Shown here: one piece after another, positions 18,582-28,545 of the stretch | How the letters are laid out: each line of letters starts with the position of its first letter | Position numbering within the stretch: the first letter of the stretch is position 1 | From: CAJBIL01 sp049295655 | Lineage (GTDB): Bacteria; Pseudomonadota; Gammaproteobacteria; Burkholderiales; Rhodocyclaceae | DNA length: 58,423 nucleotides | Direction of reading: 5' to 3' | Assembly: GCA_049295655.1 (NCBI GenBank) | Contig: JBAQRB010000098.1 | Span: 1-58,423, forward strand | Position numbers and translations under genes: made by a program | Notes under the pieces: model-generated | The model's input: the letters and a program-made list of their open reading frames with translations, nothing else | What the model was told of the DNA's origin: nothing | Databases searched by the model: none

Positions 18582-18941
18582 ATGCTCAGAGTTTTCGGAA
18601 TAAAGAACTGCGACACGATGAAGAAGGCCTTCGCCTGGCTCGCTGCGCAGGGCGTGGCGTACGAATTTGTCGATTACAAGAAGGCCGGCGTCGTCGCCAG
18701 CCAGTTGCCCGACTGGAACCGTCGCGCCGGCTGGCAGCTGCTGCTCAACACGCGCGGCCTGATGTGGCGAAAACTCAGCGAGGAACAGCGTGCCGATATC
18801 GACGAGGCCAAGGCGCTGGCGCTGATGACCGAGTACCCGAGCCTGATCAAGCGGCCGGTCGCCGATTACGGAGAAGGCACGCTGCTCGTCGGTTTCGACG
18901 CCGAACGCTATCATGCGACATTCACCGGAGGCAGCAAATGA
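18582..18941 (+). CDS. ArsC/Spx-family small reductase-like protein (YffB type)
   Basis: The 119-residue protein has the thioredoxin-like ArsC/Spx fold. GIKNCDTMKKAFAWL (about 5-19) holds the single N-terminal Cys, and LIKRPV (about 87-92) holds the conserved Arg of the oxyanion site. Other residues match the YffB subgroup more than true arsenate reductases. It overlaps the following hslO gene by 4 nt (ATGA), so the two are probably translated together. This pairing with a redox-type chaperone hints at a thiol-stress role, which is inference. Confidence 0.88.
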   Translation: MLRVFGIKNCDTMKKAFAWLAAQGVAYEFVDYKKAGVVASQLPDWNRRAGWQLLLNTRGLMWRKLSEEQRADIDEAKALALMTEYPSLIKRPVADYGEGTLLVGFDAERYHATFTGGSK

Positions 18942-19807
18942 TCAACGATTGCGTTCAACGCTTTCTGTTCGACGATCTCGACATTCGCGGCGCGATCGTC
19001 AGGATCGGCCCCGTCTGGCAGAAAATGCTGGCCGGCCGCAACTATCCGGCACCGGTCGCCGAGTTGCTCGGCGAAATGAGCGCGACCACCCTGCTCATCG
19101 CCAGCAACCTCAAGCAGGCGGGCCGGCTGACCATCCAGTTGCGCGGCAGCGGCCCGGTATCGCTGCTCGTCATCGACTGCAACGAACAGCTGCACATGCG
19201 CGGCATGGCGACCTGCGCCAGCACGGTGGAAGCCGGCACCGCTCCCGACCTGCTCGGCCACGGCCAGCTGCTGCTCTCGCTCGACATGCCGTCGATGCGC
19301 GAGCCTTACCAGAGCGTGGTGCCGCTCGACGGCAACAGCATCGCCGAAATTTTCGAGCACTACCTGCGCCAATCCGAGCAACAGCCCGCGCGCCTTTTCC
19401 TGGCGGCAACGGCGGACGGTGCGGCGGGCATTTTCCTGCAAAAACTGCCGAATGCCGATCAGTGCGACCCGGATGGCTGGACGCGGATCGAGGCGCTGGC
19501 CGCGACGGTGAAAGCGGAAGAACTCCTCTCGCTGCCGGCTGAAGAGCTGCTGGTTCGCCTCTTCCACGAAGAGACGATACGCATTTTCGATGCCCGGCCG
19601 GTCGTCCACGATTGCCCGGAAGACTGGGAAAAAGTGCGCAGCATGCTGCGCTCGCTCGGCCGTGAGGAAGTGCATGCCGTGCTGCGCGAACAGGGCGCCG
19701 TCGTGATCAAGGACGACATCTGCAACCACGAGTACCGCTTCGACGCACAAGCCATCGAAGAACTGTTCGGCGACGAAGCGACCGGCAAGCCGCCGACGCT
19801 GCACTGA
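18938..19807 (+). CDS. hslO: Hsp33 family chaperone with altered zinc-binding motif
   Basis: The 289-residue protein matches Hsp33 over its full length. Marks are FDDLDIRGAIVR near the N-terminus, RNYPAPVAELLGEM, LTIQLRGSGPVSLLVID (about 67-83) and SLGREEVHAVLREQG (about 239-253). In E. coli Hsp33 the C-terminal redox switch holds zinc with CxC and CxxC. Here the first reads VHDCPEDW, giving C-x-E, and the second reads KDDICNHEY, giving D-x-x-C. Only two of four cysteines remain, so the classical disulphide switch cannot form in the usual way. The start overlaps the ArsC-like gene. The substitution may be shared by relatives, which would need an alignment. Confidence 0.92.
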   Translation: MINDCVQRFLFDDLDIRGAIVRIGPVWQKMLAGRNYPAPVAELLGEMSATTLLIASNLKQAGRLTIQLRGSGPVSLLVIDCNEQLHMRGMATCASTVEAGTAPDLLGHGQLLLSLDMPSMREPYQSVVPLDGNSIAEIFEHYLRQSEQQPARLFLAATADGAAGIFLQKLPNADQCDPDGWTRIEALAATVKAEELLSLPAEELLVRLFHEETIRIFDARPVVHDCPEDWEKVRSMLRSLGREEVHAVLREQGAVVIKDDICNHEYRFDAQAIEELFGDEATGKPPTLH

Positions 19808-19856
19808 TCCAGCGACACCCTTCACGCCACGCAATTCACGCCACGGAACGCGCCTC

Positions 19857-20135
19857 ATGACAATGAAAAAAACGGACCTTGAGAAAAACAAGTTCCTGAA
19901 GACCAACAACCGCATGCGCAAGGAAGCGACGCCCGGCCGCTTTGCCGACCAGACCGCCGTTCCCGACCGCCGCGAACAGCGCAAGCTCGACCAGGCAGCC
20001 GGTCTGGTGCCTTTTGCCGTCAAGCTGAACGGCGATCTGGTCAAGGCAATCCAGACGCTGGCTCAGACCAGAGAACAGGGACTCAACGAGCTGGTTGGCG
20101 AGTTGCTGAGCAAGGCACTGGCAAAATCCGACTGA
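19857..20135 (+). CDS. Small conserved-looking basic protein with RHH-like C-terminus
   Basis: The 92-residue product has a polar, Lys/Arg-rich N-terminal half (TDLEKNKFLKTNNRMRKE) and a C-terminal half resembling a ribbon-helix-helix unit. A strand VPFAVKLNGDLV is followed by helices IQTLAQTREQ and LNELVGELLSKALAKS. It could bind nucleic acid but no family is assigned. An alternative start is the ATG 6 nt downstream (MKKTDLEK). It follows hslO by about 50 nt on the same strand. Reading-frame bias and a sensible start support it being real. Confidence 0.65.
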   Translation: MTMKKTDLEKNKFLKTNNRMRKEATPGRFADQTAVPDRREQRKLDQAAGLVPFAVKLNGDLVKAIQTLAQTREQGLNELVGELLSKALAKSD

Positions 20136-20242
20136 CGGCTGGATACCGGCCGGATTTTGTCGATAAGGGCGGCCATTGCCCGCCGCTCGAAAATATTACC
20201 AAAGCAATAGGAAAGCGGCGGCACGCCCCAAGGCACGCGGGG

Positions 20243-20248
20243 TAGAAT
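20243..20248 (+). promoter_or_regulatory. Probable -10 element for the HDOD gene
   Basis: TAGAAT lies 31 nt upstream of the chosen ATG at 20280, which fits a short leader. No good -35 hexamer is seen at the matching distance, so this is weak evidence. It does argue against the alternative upstream start at 20247, which overlaps this element. Confidence 0.4.
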
Positions 20249-20279
20249 GGCTCCGTTCAGCCGACATCCAAAAAAACCA

Positions 20280-21275
20280 ATGAGCCTATCGCCCCCGCTG
20301 CTTTTATTGCACCTGCTGGCCGACCGCAAGCTCAATCCCGGCGCGCTGCTGCTGGCGTTTGGCGACGGCGACAGCGATGCCTTGGCGCCGCTGCTTGCCG
20401 ATGCGGAGTTTGCGGCCTTGACCGCCAGCATTCCGTGCCTGATCGAGGACGCCGACGCCGACCGCTTGTCGCCAGACGCCCTCGCATCGCTGCAGGCTTC
20501 GGGTGGCCAGTTGGTCGCCGGGACGACCATTTTCGCGGCGAACGATCAGGAAAACCCCGCCCTGCCCGCGGACACGACATGGCTGCGCGGCGACTGGTAT
20601 ATGGTGCAGCCGACCAAAGTGACGGGAAGCCAGGCCGTTTCGCGCACCCTCGCGCTCAAGCTGGTTCAGCTGGTGACGACGGATGCCGACACGCGCGAGA
20701 TCGAGGATATTTTCCGGCGCGACCCGACGCTCTCCTACCATCTGCTGCGCCTCGTCAATTCGCTGTCGATGGGCACCGGAAAACGGATTGCGAGCTTTTC
20801 GCAGGCCATCCTCATTCTCGGCCGCTCGCAACTGAAGCGCTGGCTCAACCTGATGCTCTTCTCGGCACGCAAGGACGACCCGCGCGCCGGCATGCTGCTG
20901 GCCAGGGTTGCCGTGCGGGCGCGCAGCATGGAGTTGCTGGCCAAGGCGGTCGGCAGCGACAAGGCCGGGCAGGAACTGGCATTCATGGCCGGCATGTTCT
21001 CGCTGCTCGGCATCCTGTTCGGCATGCCGCTGGCCGAGGTGCTCAAGCCGTTGCAGGTCAGCGAGCCGCTGGAAAACGCCGTGCTGCACCGTGAAAACGA
21101 CCTTGGCCGCCTGCTGCAGACCGTCGAATCGGCGGAACGTGCCGACCCGCTCGAGCTCGCGGAACGGCTTGCCGCGCTCCAGCTGCCAGCGGACGCGTTC
21201 AACCGCATCAGTCTCGAAGCACATCAATGGATGCTCAGCATCACGCGCAACCATCAAGATGGCAGCGATGCCTGA
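20280..21275 (+). CDS. HDOD-domain signalling protein with reduced EAL-like N-terminus
   Basis: The 331-residue protein carries an HDOD domain (about 125-315) with the typical IFRRDPTLSYHLLRLVNS motif at about 142-159 and a SQAILILGRSQLKRWL helix after it. The N-terminal 120 residues look like a shrunken, catalytically dead EAL domain of the YuxH/CdgJ arrangement: short strands ending in WLRGDWYMVQPTK, with no EAL, DDFG or metal residues. Proteins of this design act as adaptors in cyclic-di-GMP and motility control in other bacteria. The gene overlaps the downstream PAS-GGDEF-EAL gene by 8-17 nt, so the two are very likely co-expressed and functionally linked. Confidence 0.85.
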   Translation: MSLSPPLLLLHLLADRKLNPGALLLAFGDGDSDALAPLLADAEFAALTASIPCLIEDADADRLSPDALASLQASGGQLVAGTTIFAANDQENPALPADTTWLRGDWYMVQPTKVTGSQAVSRTLALKLVQLVTTDADTREIEDIFRRDPTLSYHLLRLVNSLSMGTGKRIASFSQAILILGRSQLKRWLNLMLFSARKDDPRAGMLLARVAVRARSMELLAKAVGSDKAGQELAFMAGMFSLLGILFGMPLAEVLKPLQVSEPLENAVLHRENDLGRLLQTVESAERADPLELAERLAALQLPADAFNRISLEAHQWMLSITRNHQDGSDA

Positions 21276-23451
21276 ACAGCAGATCCGTCAGTGCCTTCAA
21301 CTCTGCCGGCAGGCACACGGGTTGCAGGGCGATGCGCTGTCCGACGCGCTGATCGCGCTTGAGCAAAGGCTGCAACGGCTTGCCGCCGATCTGCCGCCCC
21401 TGCAAAAAAATGCCCCGCAGGCAGCAGCGCCGCTCGAAAATCAGCAGCGGCCGGTGATCACGATGGACATGGCCGGTTACCTGACCGGCTGGAACAGCGG
21501 TGCGCAGCATCTCTTCGGCTATGCCCCGGAAGAAGCCATCGGCCAGCACGTCCTTTTCCTTTACGCCGAAGAGGAGGCAAACGACGATGGCGGCCTGCCC
21601 GAGTTCTTCCTGGAGCAGGGCGATTCCCTTCTCGAAGTTCGCCGCCGCAAGAAATCGGGCGAAGTCTTCCGCGCCAGCCTTTCACTGACGCAAATGCTGG
21701 ACGACGATGGCGAAGCCACCGGATTGATTGCGCATATCGCCGAAATCACCGACCGCCTGAGCGCCGAGGATAAGCTGCGCCTGCACGCCCGCATCATCGA
21801 AGACAGCGATCAGGGCATCCTGATCACCGATGCCGGCGAGCAGATCGTTTCGGTCAATTCGGCTTTTTCGCGCATCACCGGCTACTCGACCATCGAAGCG
21901 ATCGGAAAGACGCCCGACCTGCTGCGCTCCGGCGCGCACAACTCGGAGTTTCGTGCCCAAGTCCGGGCCGCGATGCAGGGCGCCGGGGCATGGCAGGGCG
22001 AGATCATCGGCAAGCGCAAGAACGGCGAACTCTTCCCGCAATCGGTTTCGATCAGCGTGGTGCGCGATAACGAAGGAAAAATCACCCACGCCTTTTCGAT
22101 CTTTTCCGACATCAGCGTCCTGCGTGCCGCCGAGGAGCGCATGCAGCGCCTGGTCAACTACGACAGCCTGACCGGCCTGCCGAACCGCACGCTGTTCTAT
22201 CAACTGGTCGGGCAAGCCCTGATCAAGACGGCTCGCCGCAGCAACGATTACGGCGCCCTGCTGGTGATCGACCTGAACCGTTTCAACTCGATCAACGATA
22301 CCCTCGGACACGAAGTCGGCGACGAGCTGTTGCGCCAGGTTGGCCAGCGCTTCCGCCTGACATTACGCGACGACGATGTGCTGGCCAGAGGGAGCGGCGA
22401 TGAATTCGTCGCCGCCCTGCTCGATATCCGCAAGCGCGAACACGCCGGTTTCGTTGCGCAAAAGCTCCTTTCCGCGCTCGATGAACCCTTCATCATCGAA
22501 TCGCACGCACTGCATGTCGGCGCCAGCATCGGCATCTCGGTCTACCCGGAGGACGGGGACAATGCGGCCACCCTGCTCCGTTTCGCCGAGGTTGCCATGA
22601 AGCGGATGCAGGAAAGCGGCGACGCCGGTTACCTGTTCTACCGTCCGGAGATGAATCTGCGCGCCAAGGAGCAGTGGCGCCTGGAGGGCGAACTGCGCCA
22701 TGCCCTCGGCGCGCAGGAACTCCTGCTGCACTACCAGCCGAAGGTCAGCCTGCGCAGCGGCCGGATTGTCGGTGCCGAGGCCCTGATCCGCTGGCTGCAC
22801 CCGGAACACGGAATGATCCCGCCCGGCAAGTTCATCCCGGTCGCCGAGGAAACCGGGCTGATCCTCGACCTCGGCACCTGGGTCCTCGAGGAAGCCTGCC
22901 GGCAGCTCGGCGAATGGATAGCGAACGGGCTGGACATCCTGCCGATCGCCGTCAACCTCTCCGCGCGGCAGTTTGATACGCAGCTCCCGCAACGGCTGCA
23001 AGCCGTCGTCGAACGCTACGCGATCCCCCCGGAACTGCTCAAGCTGGAAATCACCGAAAGCCTGCTCGTGCGCGGGCCGGAAACCGTGATTCCGATCATG
23101 AACGAACTGGCCGCGATGGGCTTCTCGCTGGCGCTCGACGACTTTGGCACGGGCTATTCGAGCCTCGCCTACCTGAAGAAATTCCCGATTTCGACGCTGA
23201 AGATCGATCGCTCCTTCGTCATCGGTGTCCCGAACGACGAAAACGATTGCGCGATCGCCCAGGCCATCGTCACCATGGCCAAGCAGCTGCGTCAGGAAAT
23301 CGTCGCCGAAGGCGTCGAAACGACAGAGCAGATGGCTTTCCTGCGCGATCTGGGCTGCGACCAGTTGCAGGGTTATCTGTTCAGCCCGCCCGTTGCCGCG
23401 CAGCAATTCGAAGCCATGATCCGCGAAGGCAAGCGCCTGCCGCTCGGCTGA
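21259..23451 (+). CDS. PAS-PAS-GGDEF-EAL cyclic-di-GMP enzyme
   Basis: The protein of about 730 residues has two PAS domains (about 65-170 and 180-300), a GGDEF domain (about 305-465) and an EAL domain (about 480-725). The GGDEF motif is SGDEF, with a complete product-inhibition site (RDDD, five residues, SGDEF). The EAL domain keeps the catalytic set: AEALIRW, VNLSARQF, ITES, DDFGTGYSSL, LKIDRSFV and EGVET. I expect phosphodiesterase activity and a weak or allosteric cyclase half. Start choice is between ATGs at 21259 and 21268; both overlap the end of the HDOD gene, and the frame is open further upstream inside that gene. A GGDEF/EAL protein with PAS input should sense redox, oxygen or a small ligand. 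Confidence 0.93.
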   Translation: MAAMPEQQIRQCLQLCRQAHGLQGDALSDALIALEQRLQRLAADLPPLQKNAPQAAAPLENQQRPVITMDMAGYLTGWNSGAQHLFGYAPEEAIGQHVLFLYAEEEANDDGGLPEFFLEQGDSLLEVRRRKKSGEVFRASLSLTQMLDDDGEATGLIAHIAEITDRLSAEDKLRLHARIIEDSDQGILITDAGEQIVSVNSAFSRITGYSTIEAIGKTPDLLRSGAHNSEFRAQVRAAMQGAGAWQGEIIGKRKNGELFPQSVSISVVRDNEGKITHAFSIFSDISVLRAAEERMQRLVNYDSLTGLPNRTLFYQLVGQALIKTARRSNDYGALLVIDLNRFNSINDTLGHEVGDELLRQVGQRFRLTLRDDDVLARGSGDEFVAALLDIRKREHAGFVAQKLLSALDEPFIIESHALHVGASIGISVYPEDGDNAATLLRFAEVAMKRMQESGDAGYLFYRPEMNLRAKEQWRLEGELRHALGAQELLLHYQPKVSLRSGRIVGAEALIRWLHPEHGMIPPGKFIPVAEETGLILDLGTWVLEEACRQLGEWIANGLDILPIAVNLSARQFDTQLPQRLQAVVERYAIPPELLKLEITESLLVRGPETVIPIMNELAAMGFSLALDDFGTGYSSLAYLKKFPISTLKIDRSFVIGVPNDENDCAIAQAIVTMAKQLRQEIVAEGVETTEQMAFLRDLGCDQLQGYLFSPPVAAQQFEAMIREGKRLPLG

Positions 23452-23460
23452 ACGCAGCGC

Positions 23461-24876
<1,416 letters not shown>

Positions 24877-25061
24877 GGCGCCTCTTCAGTCATCAAGCAA
24901 AATCGTCAGGCTGCAGATTACCAGCGTCAGAAAAATAGGGGTGCTGGAGGTGGCATATTTTCCGGATATTGGTAACAATGAAGCCAACGATCGCCGGCAG
25001 GAAAACCGACCTACGCGACGTTTTTGGCAAGCACTTACAAATCCATGAGGAGGAGATCAAA

Positions 25062-25496
25062 ATGCCGAACCGGAAAATCAGCGATGTCATCCGTCACCAG
25101 AAAATTCTCTGCGCCGAAGCCGCAATCACCGTCCGCGAAGCGGCCTGTCGCATGGCGCAGGACGAGGTCGGCTCGATGCTGATCGTCGAGAATGGACTGC
25201 TGTGCGGTATTTTTACCGAACGCGACGTGCTCAACCGCGTCGTTGCCGGCCGCCTTGACCCGGACAGCACGCCCGTCGGTGCGGTGATGACCCGGAATCC
25301 GCAAACCGTCAGCCCGGACCGCCCGTTCGCCCATGCCATGCACATGATGTACGAGGGCGGCTTCCGTCACATGCCGGTGGTCGACGCTGGCAAGCCGGTG
25401 GGAATGATCTCGATCCGCGATGCGATCGGTCCCGAACTGACAGAATTCGAGTCCGAAATCGAGCGCCGCGAGAAACTCGCCGAGATCATCCTTTAG
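25062..25496 (+). CDS. Tandem CBS-domain protein
   Basis: The 144-residue protein is a pair of CBS domains (about 5-70 and 75-135), the adenosine-nucleotide sensing Bateman module. Marks are GSMLIVENGLLCGIFTERDVLNRV, in which TERD is typical of CBS1, and RHMPVVDAGKPVGMISIRDA in CBS2. The ATG at 25062 has a strong AGGAGGAG site 8 nt upstream, so I reject the open 31 codons before it. It is monocistronic, divergent from the FAD enzyme, and ends at a terminator shared with rimO. No partner enzyme is fused. Confidence 0.92.
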   Translation: MPNRKISDVIRHQKILCAEAAITVREAACRMAQDEVGSMLIVENGLLCGIFTERDVLNRVVAGRLDPDSTPVGAVMTRNPQTVSPDRPFAHAMHMMYEGGFRHMPVVDAGKPVGMISIRDAIGPELTEFESEIERREKLAEIIL

Positions 25497-25521
25497 GCGC
25501 TACGCGCAATACCTCGCGAGC

Positions 25522-25553
25522 AAAAAAGGTGACCACGAAGGGTCGCCTTTTTT
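25522..25553. terminator. Rho-independent terminator between CBS gene and rimO
   Basis: The stem GGTGACC / GGTCGCC (one G-T wobble) with loop ACGAA is flanked by six A on the left and six T on the right. It therefore works for the CBS gene on the plus strand and for rimO converging from the minus strand. Confidence 0.88.
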
Positions 25554-25579
25554 GATTCCCGGGCTTTCCCGGGCGGCAT

Positions 25580-26917
25580 TCAGCGCTCGCTGGCGCAGAA
25601 CTCCGCATACAGATCGTGCTCATCCGCATCGACGACCCGCACGCGAATGAAATCGCCGGGCTCTGCGTCGAAATGCTCGTTGATGAAAACCAGGCCGTCG
25701 ATCTCGGGCGCGTCCGCCGCCGAACGGGCAATCGTTCCCTCCTCATCGACGGCGTCGACCAGCACGGTCATCTCGCGGCCGATTTTCGCGGCCAGCAACT
25801 CGGCCGAAATATCTTCCTGCAATTCCATCAGCCGGCGCTGGCGCTCCTCGCGCACGTCCTGCGGCACGGCGCCAGGCAGCGCGTTGGCGGCAGCGCCTTC
25901 GACCGGCGAGTAGGCGAAGCAGCCGACACGATCAAGGCGCGCTTCTTGAAGGAAGGCCAGCAGCTCTTCGAACTCGGCATCGGTTTCGCCGGGAAAACCG
26001 GCGATGAAGGTGCTGCGGATCGTGAGTTCCGGGCAGACGGCACGCCATGCCTTGATCCGTTCAAGATTGTTTTCGGCGCTCGCCGGGCGCTTCATGGCTT
26101 TGAGGACGCGCGGGCTGGCGTGCTGGAAGGGCACGTCGAGGTAGGGCAGGATCTTGCCCTCGGCCATCAGGGGGATCAGGTCGTCGACGCTCGGGTAAGG
26201 GTACACGTAGTGCATGCGCACCCAGATGCCGAACTCGGCCAGCGCTTCGCAAAGCTCGCGCAGACGGGTCTTGACCGGCCGCCCGCCAAAAAATCCCATG
26301 CGGTATTTGACATCGACGCCATAGGCGCTGGTGTCCTGCGAAATCACCAGCAATTCGCGCACGCCCGCCGCCGCCAGATTCTTCGCCTCCTCGAGGACGT
26401 CGCCGATCGGCCGGCTGACCAGCGGCCCGCGCATTGACGGGATGATGCAGAAGGTGCAACTGTGATTGCAGCCTTCGGAGATTTTCAGGTAGGCGAAATG
26501 CTGCGGCGTCAGCTTGACGCCGTGGGGCGGCACCAGACTGGTATAGGGGTCGTGCGGCTGCGGCAAATGCCGATGCACATGCAGCATCACCTCGTCAGCC
26601 GCATGCGGTCCGGTGATCGCCAGCACCTGCGGATGCGCGTTGCGCACAACATCCTCCCTGGCGCCCAGACAGCCGGTGACGATCACCTTGCCGTTTTCGC
26701 TGAGCGCTTCGCCGATCGCATCGAGCGACTCCTCGACCGCGGCATCAATGAAGCCACAGGTATTCACCACCACCAGATCGGCGCCTTCATACGATGGCGA
26801 GATCAGATAGCCCTCGGCGCGCAATTTGGTGAGAATCTGTTCGGAATCGACAAGCGCCTTCGGGCAGCCAAGGGAAACGAAGCCGACCTTGGCCGGCTTT
26901 CTGGGATCAACAGTCAC
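25580..26917 (-). CDS. rimO: Ribosomal protein S12 methylthiotransferase RimO
   Basis: The 445-residue radical SAM enzyme methylthiolates Asp-89 of ribosomal protein S12. The N-terminal UPF0004 domain has its three cluster cysteines in SLGCPKALVDSE, VNTCGFID and VTGCLGARE. The radical SAM cluster is GCNHSCTFCIIP (about 140-151), and a C-terminal TRAM domain includes VDAVDEEGTIA and VRVVDADEHDLYAE. The frame is open 75 codons upstream, but those codons are not family-like. I place the start at the GTG at 26917 (VTVDPRKPAKVGFVSLGC), which gives the normal length. It follows phaR by 32 nt and may be co-transcribed with it. Confidence 0.95.
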   Translation of the reverse strand: MTVDPRKPAKVGFVSLGCPKALVDSEQILTKLRAEGYLISPSYEGADLVVVNTCGFIDAAVEESLDAIGEALSENGKVIVTGCLGAREDVVRNAHPQVLAITGPHAADEVMLHVHRHLPQPHDPYTSLVPPHGVKLTPQHFAYLKISEGCNHSCTFCIIPSMRGPLVSRPIGDVLEEAKNLAAAGVRELLVISQDTSAYGVDVKYRMGFFGGRPVKTRLRELCEALAEFGIWVRMHYVYPYPSVDDLIPLMAEGKILPYLDVPFQHASPRVLKAMKRPASAENNLERIKAWRAVCPELTIRSTFIAGFPGETDAEFEELLAFLQEARLDRVGCFAYSPVEGAAANALPGAVPQDVREERQRRLMELQEDISAELLAAKIGREMTVLVDAVDEEGTIARSAADAPEIDGLVFINEHFDAEPGDFIRVRVVDADEHDLYAEFCASER

Positions 26918-26949
26918 GGGAAATTTTCTGGTAGAACTGCCTGCGCAGT

Positions 26950-27525
26950 TTATTTTTCGGAATTTTTCGGCTTCTTGACCACATCGACCGGAAAGCCGGG
27001 GATCTGGATGCCGGTAAACATGGTTCGGGTCTGATTCTGCAACTGGTCCTGCATCTGGTGAACCATTTTCTTGCTCTGGTCCATGTAGGTGCTCATCATC
27101 GTCTGCATCGCCGGCCCCTGGAAATTCATGAACTGGGACCACATGTCGCTCTGCATCTGCGCGCTGTTGTCGCCATAGAGCGAATGCGACTGTTCCTGCA
27201 GTTTTTTCTGGAAATCAGTAAAGGACTTGATGTTCGTTTCGAGATACTTGCCGAGCATCCCCTGCATGGCATGGCCGTAGAAACGGATCATCTGCGAGAG
27301 CAGATCGGTGGTGAACAGCGGCACACCGGCGGTTTCTTCTTCGAGGATGATTTGCAGCAGGATGTTACGGGTAAGGTCTTCACCGGTCTTGGCGTCGAGC
27401 ACCTTGAAGTTTTCGGTGCCCAGAACGAGATCCCGCACGTCGCTCAATGTGATATAGGCGCTCGTCTTGGTGTCGTAAAGACGGCGGTTCGGGTATTTCT
27501 TGATCAGTCGCGACTGCTCCGACAT
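26950..27525 (-). CDS. phaR: Polyhydroxyalkanoate synthesis repressor PhaR
   Basis: The 191-residue protein binds DNA and PHB granules and represses phasin genes. The N-terminal accumulation-regulator domain reads IKKYPNRRLYDTKTSAYITL (about 8-27), the hallmark of the family. A second segment (about 70-130) carries FTTDLLSQMIRFYGHAMQG, and the C-terminal tail is Gln/Met-rich. The start MSEQSRLIKK has a strong GGAGG site in GGAGGAAAGG just upstream; 28 more codons are open but unlike the family. It is downstream of phaC and phaB on the same strand, but a terminator separates it from phaB, so it likely has its own promoter between 27526 and 27611. Confidence 0.95.
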   Translation of the reverse strand: MSEQSRLIKKYPNRRLYDTKTSAYITLSDVRDLVLGTENFKVLDAKTGEDLTRNILLQIILEEETAGVPLFTTDLLSQMIRFYGHAMQGMLGKYLETNIKSFTDFQKKLQEQSHSLYGDNSAQMQSDMWSQFMNFQGPAMQTMMSTYMDQSKKMVHQMQDQLQNQTRTMFTGIQIPGFPVDVVKKPKNSEK

Positions 27526-27611
27526 GAAGACCTTTCCTCCATTTGTGGAAACACTATGAGCGCTCTGCGGCGCTTTTTCCTGTTGTTGCATAGCACAATT
27601 ATACAGCAATG

Positions 27612-27640
27612 AAAAAACAGGCCCCTCGGGAGCCTGTTTT
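27612..27640 (-). terminator. Rho-independent terminator after phaB
   Basis: Read on the minus strand the sequence is AAAACAGGCTCCC, a short loop, then GGGGCCTGTTTTTT. The stem is strong and the T tract has six T. It lies 20 nt downstream of the phaB stop and separates phaB from phaR. Confidence 0.88.
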
Positions 27641-27660
27641 AATTTTGCTAAAACAACGGC

Positions 27661-28404
27661 TTATTGATAGTACAGACCGCCGTTGATGTTCAGCGTGGCG
27701 CCGGTCATGAAGCCAGCCAGATCGGAAGCCAGGTAGACGCAGGCGCCGCCCAGTTCTTCCGGCTTGGCCAGACGCTTCATCGGCACCGAGTCGATGATGG
27801 TTTGCAGGATTTCAGGCTTGATCGCCATGACCATCTGGGTTGCGACATAACCCGGAGCGATGACGTTGACCGTCACGCCCTTGACTGCGAGTTCGGCAGC
27901 CAGTGCCTTGGAGAAGCCGATAACGCCGGCCTTGGCAGCCGAGTAGTTGGTCTGGCCGGCCTGGCCCTTGACGCCGTTGACCGACGAAATATTGATGATA
28001 CGGCCCCAGCCGCGCTCGGCCATTTTGCTCGAAACCTGCTTGGTCATGTTGAACAGGCTGGTCAGGTTCGTCGAGATCACGGCATCCCACTGCGCCAGTT
28101 CCATGCGGCCGAACATCTTGTCGCGGGTGATACCGGCGTTGTTCACCAGGATGTCGATCGGACCGGCTTTGGCTTCGGCATCGGCAACCATCGCTGCGCA
28201 GGAATCAAAGTTGGACACATCGCCGGCAACGGTCACGAAATCATTGAAACCGGCGGCCGCCATTTCCTTTTTCCACTCTTCCGGCTTGTCGAACTCAGGA
28301 TGGTAAGCCGCAACGACCTTGTGACCGGCCTTGGCCAGTTCCTGACAAATGGCGGTACCGAGACCACCCATGGCACCGGTAACCAGAGCAATACGTTGTG
28401 TCAT
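27661..28404 (-). CDS. phaB: Acetoacetyl-CoA reductase PhaB
   Basis: The 247-residue short-chain dehydrogenase reduces acetoacetyl-CoA to (R)-3-hydroxybutyryl-CoA with NADPH, the second step of PHB synthesis. The cofactor motif is TGAMGGLGTAI (about 9-19). NNAG lies near 90, catalytic Ser in ISSVNGVKGQ (about 140), and the YSAAK pair of Tyr and Lys (about 153-157). The end NINGGLYYQ is close to that of Ralstonia PhaB. It lies 141 bp downstream of phaC on the same strand and is followed by a terminator. No phaA thiolase gene is visible in the window. Confidence 0.96.
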   Translation of the reverse strand: MTQRIALVTGAMGGLGTAICQELAKAGHKVVAAYHPEFDKPEEWKKEMAAAGFNDFVTVAGDVSNFDSCAAMVADAEAKAGPIDILVNNAGITRDKMFGRMELAQWDAVISTNLTSLFNMTKQVSSKMAERGWGRIINISSVNGVKGQAGQTNYSAAKAGVIGFSKALAAELAVKGVTVNVIAPGYVATQMVMAIKPEILQTIIDSVPMKRLAKPEELGGACVYLASDLAGFMTGATLNINGGLYYQ

Positions 28405-28545
28405 TTTTTAGAGCCTTTCTTATTGATGGGTTTGAGCAAAAAACACCGTGTTCAGCAAACGTGCCGAACACCGTTGATGAAAATACGGTTGCCCGATCGG
28501 GCATGCGGCAGGCGATCGAGGCTGCAATCTACCATGCCACATGCT

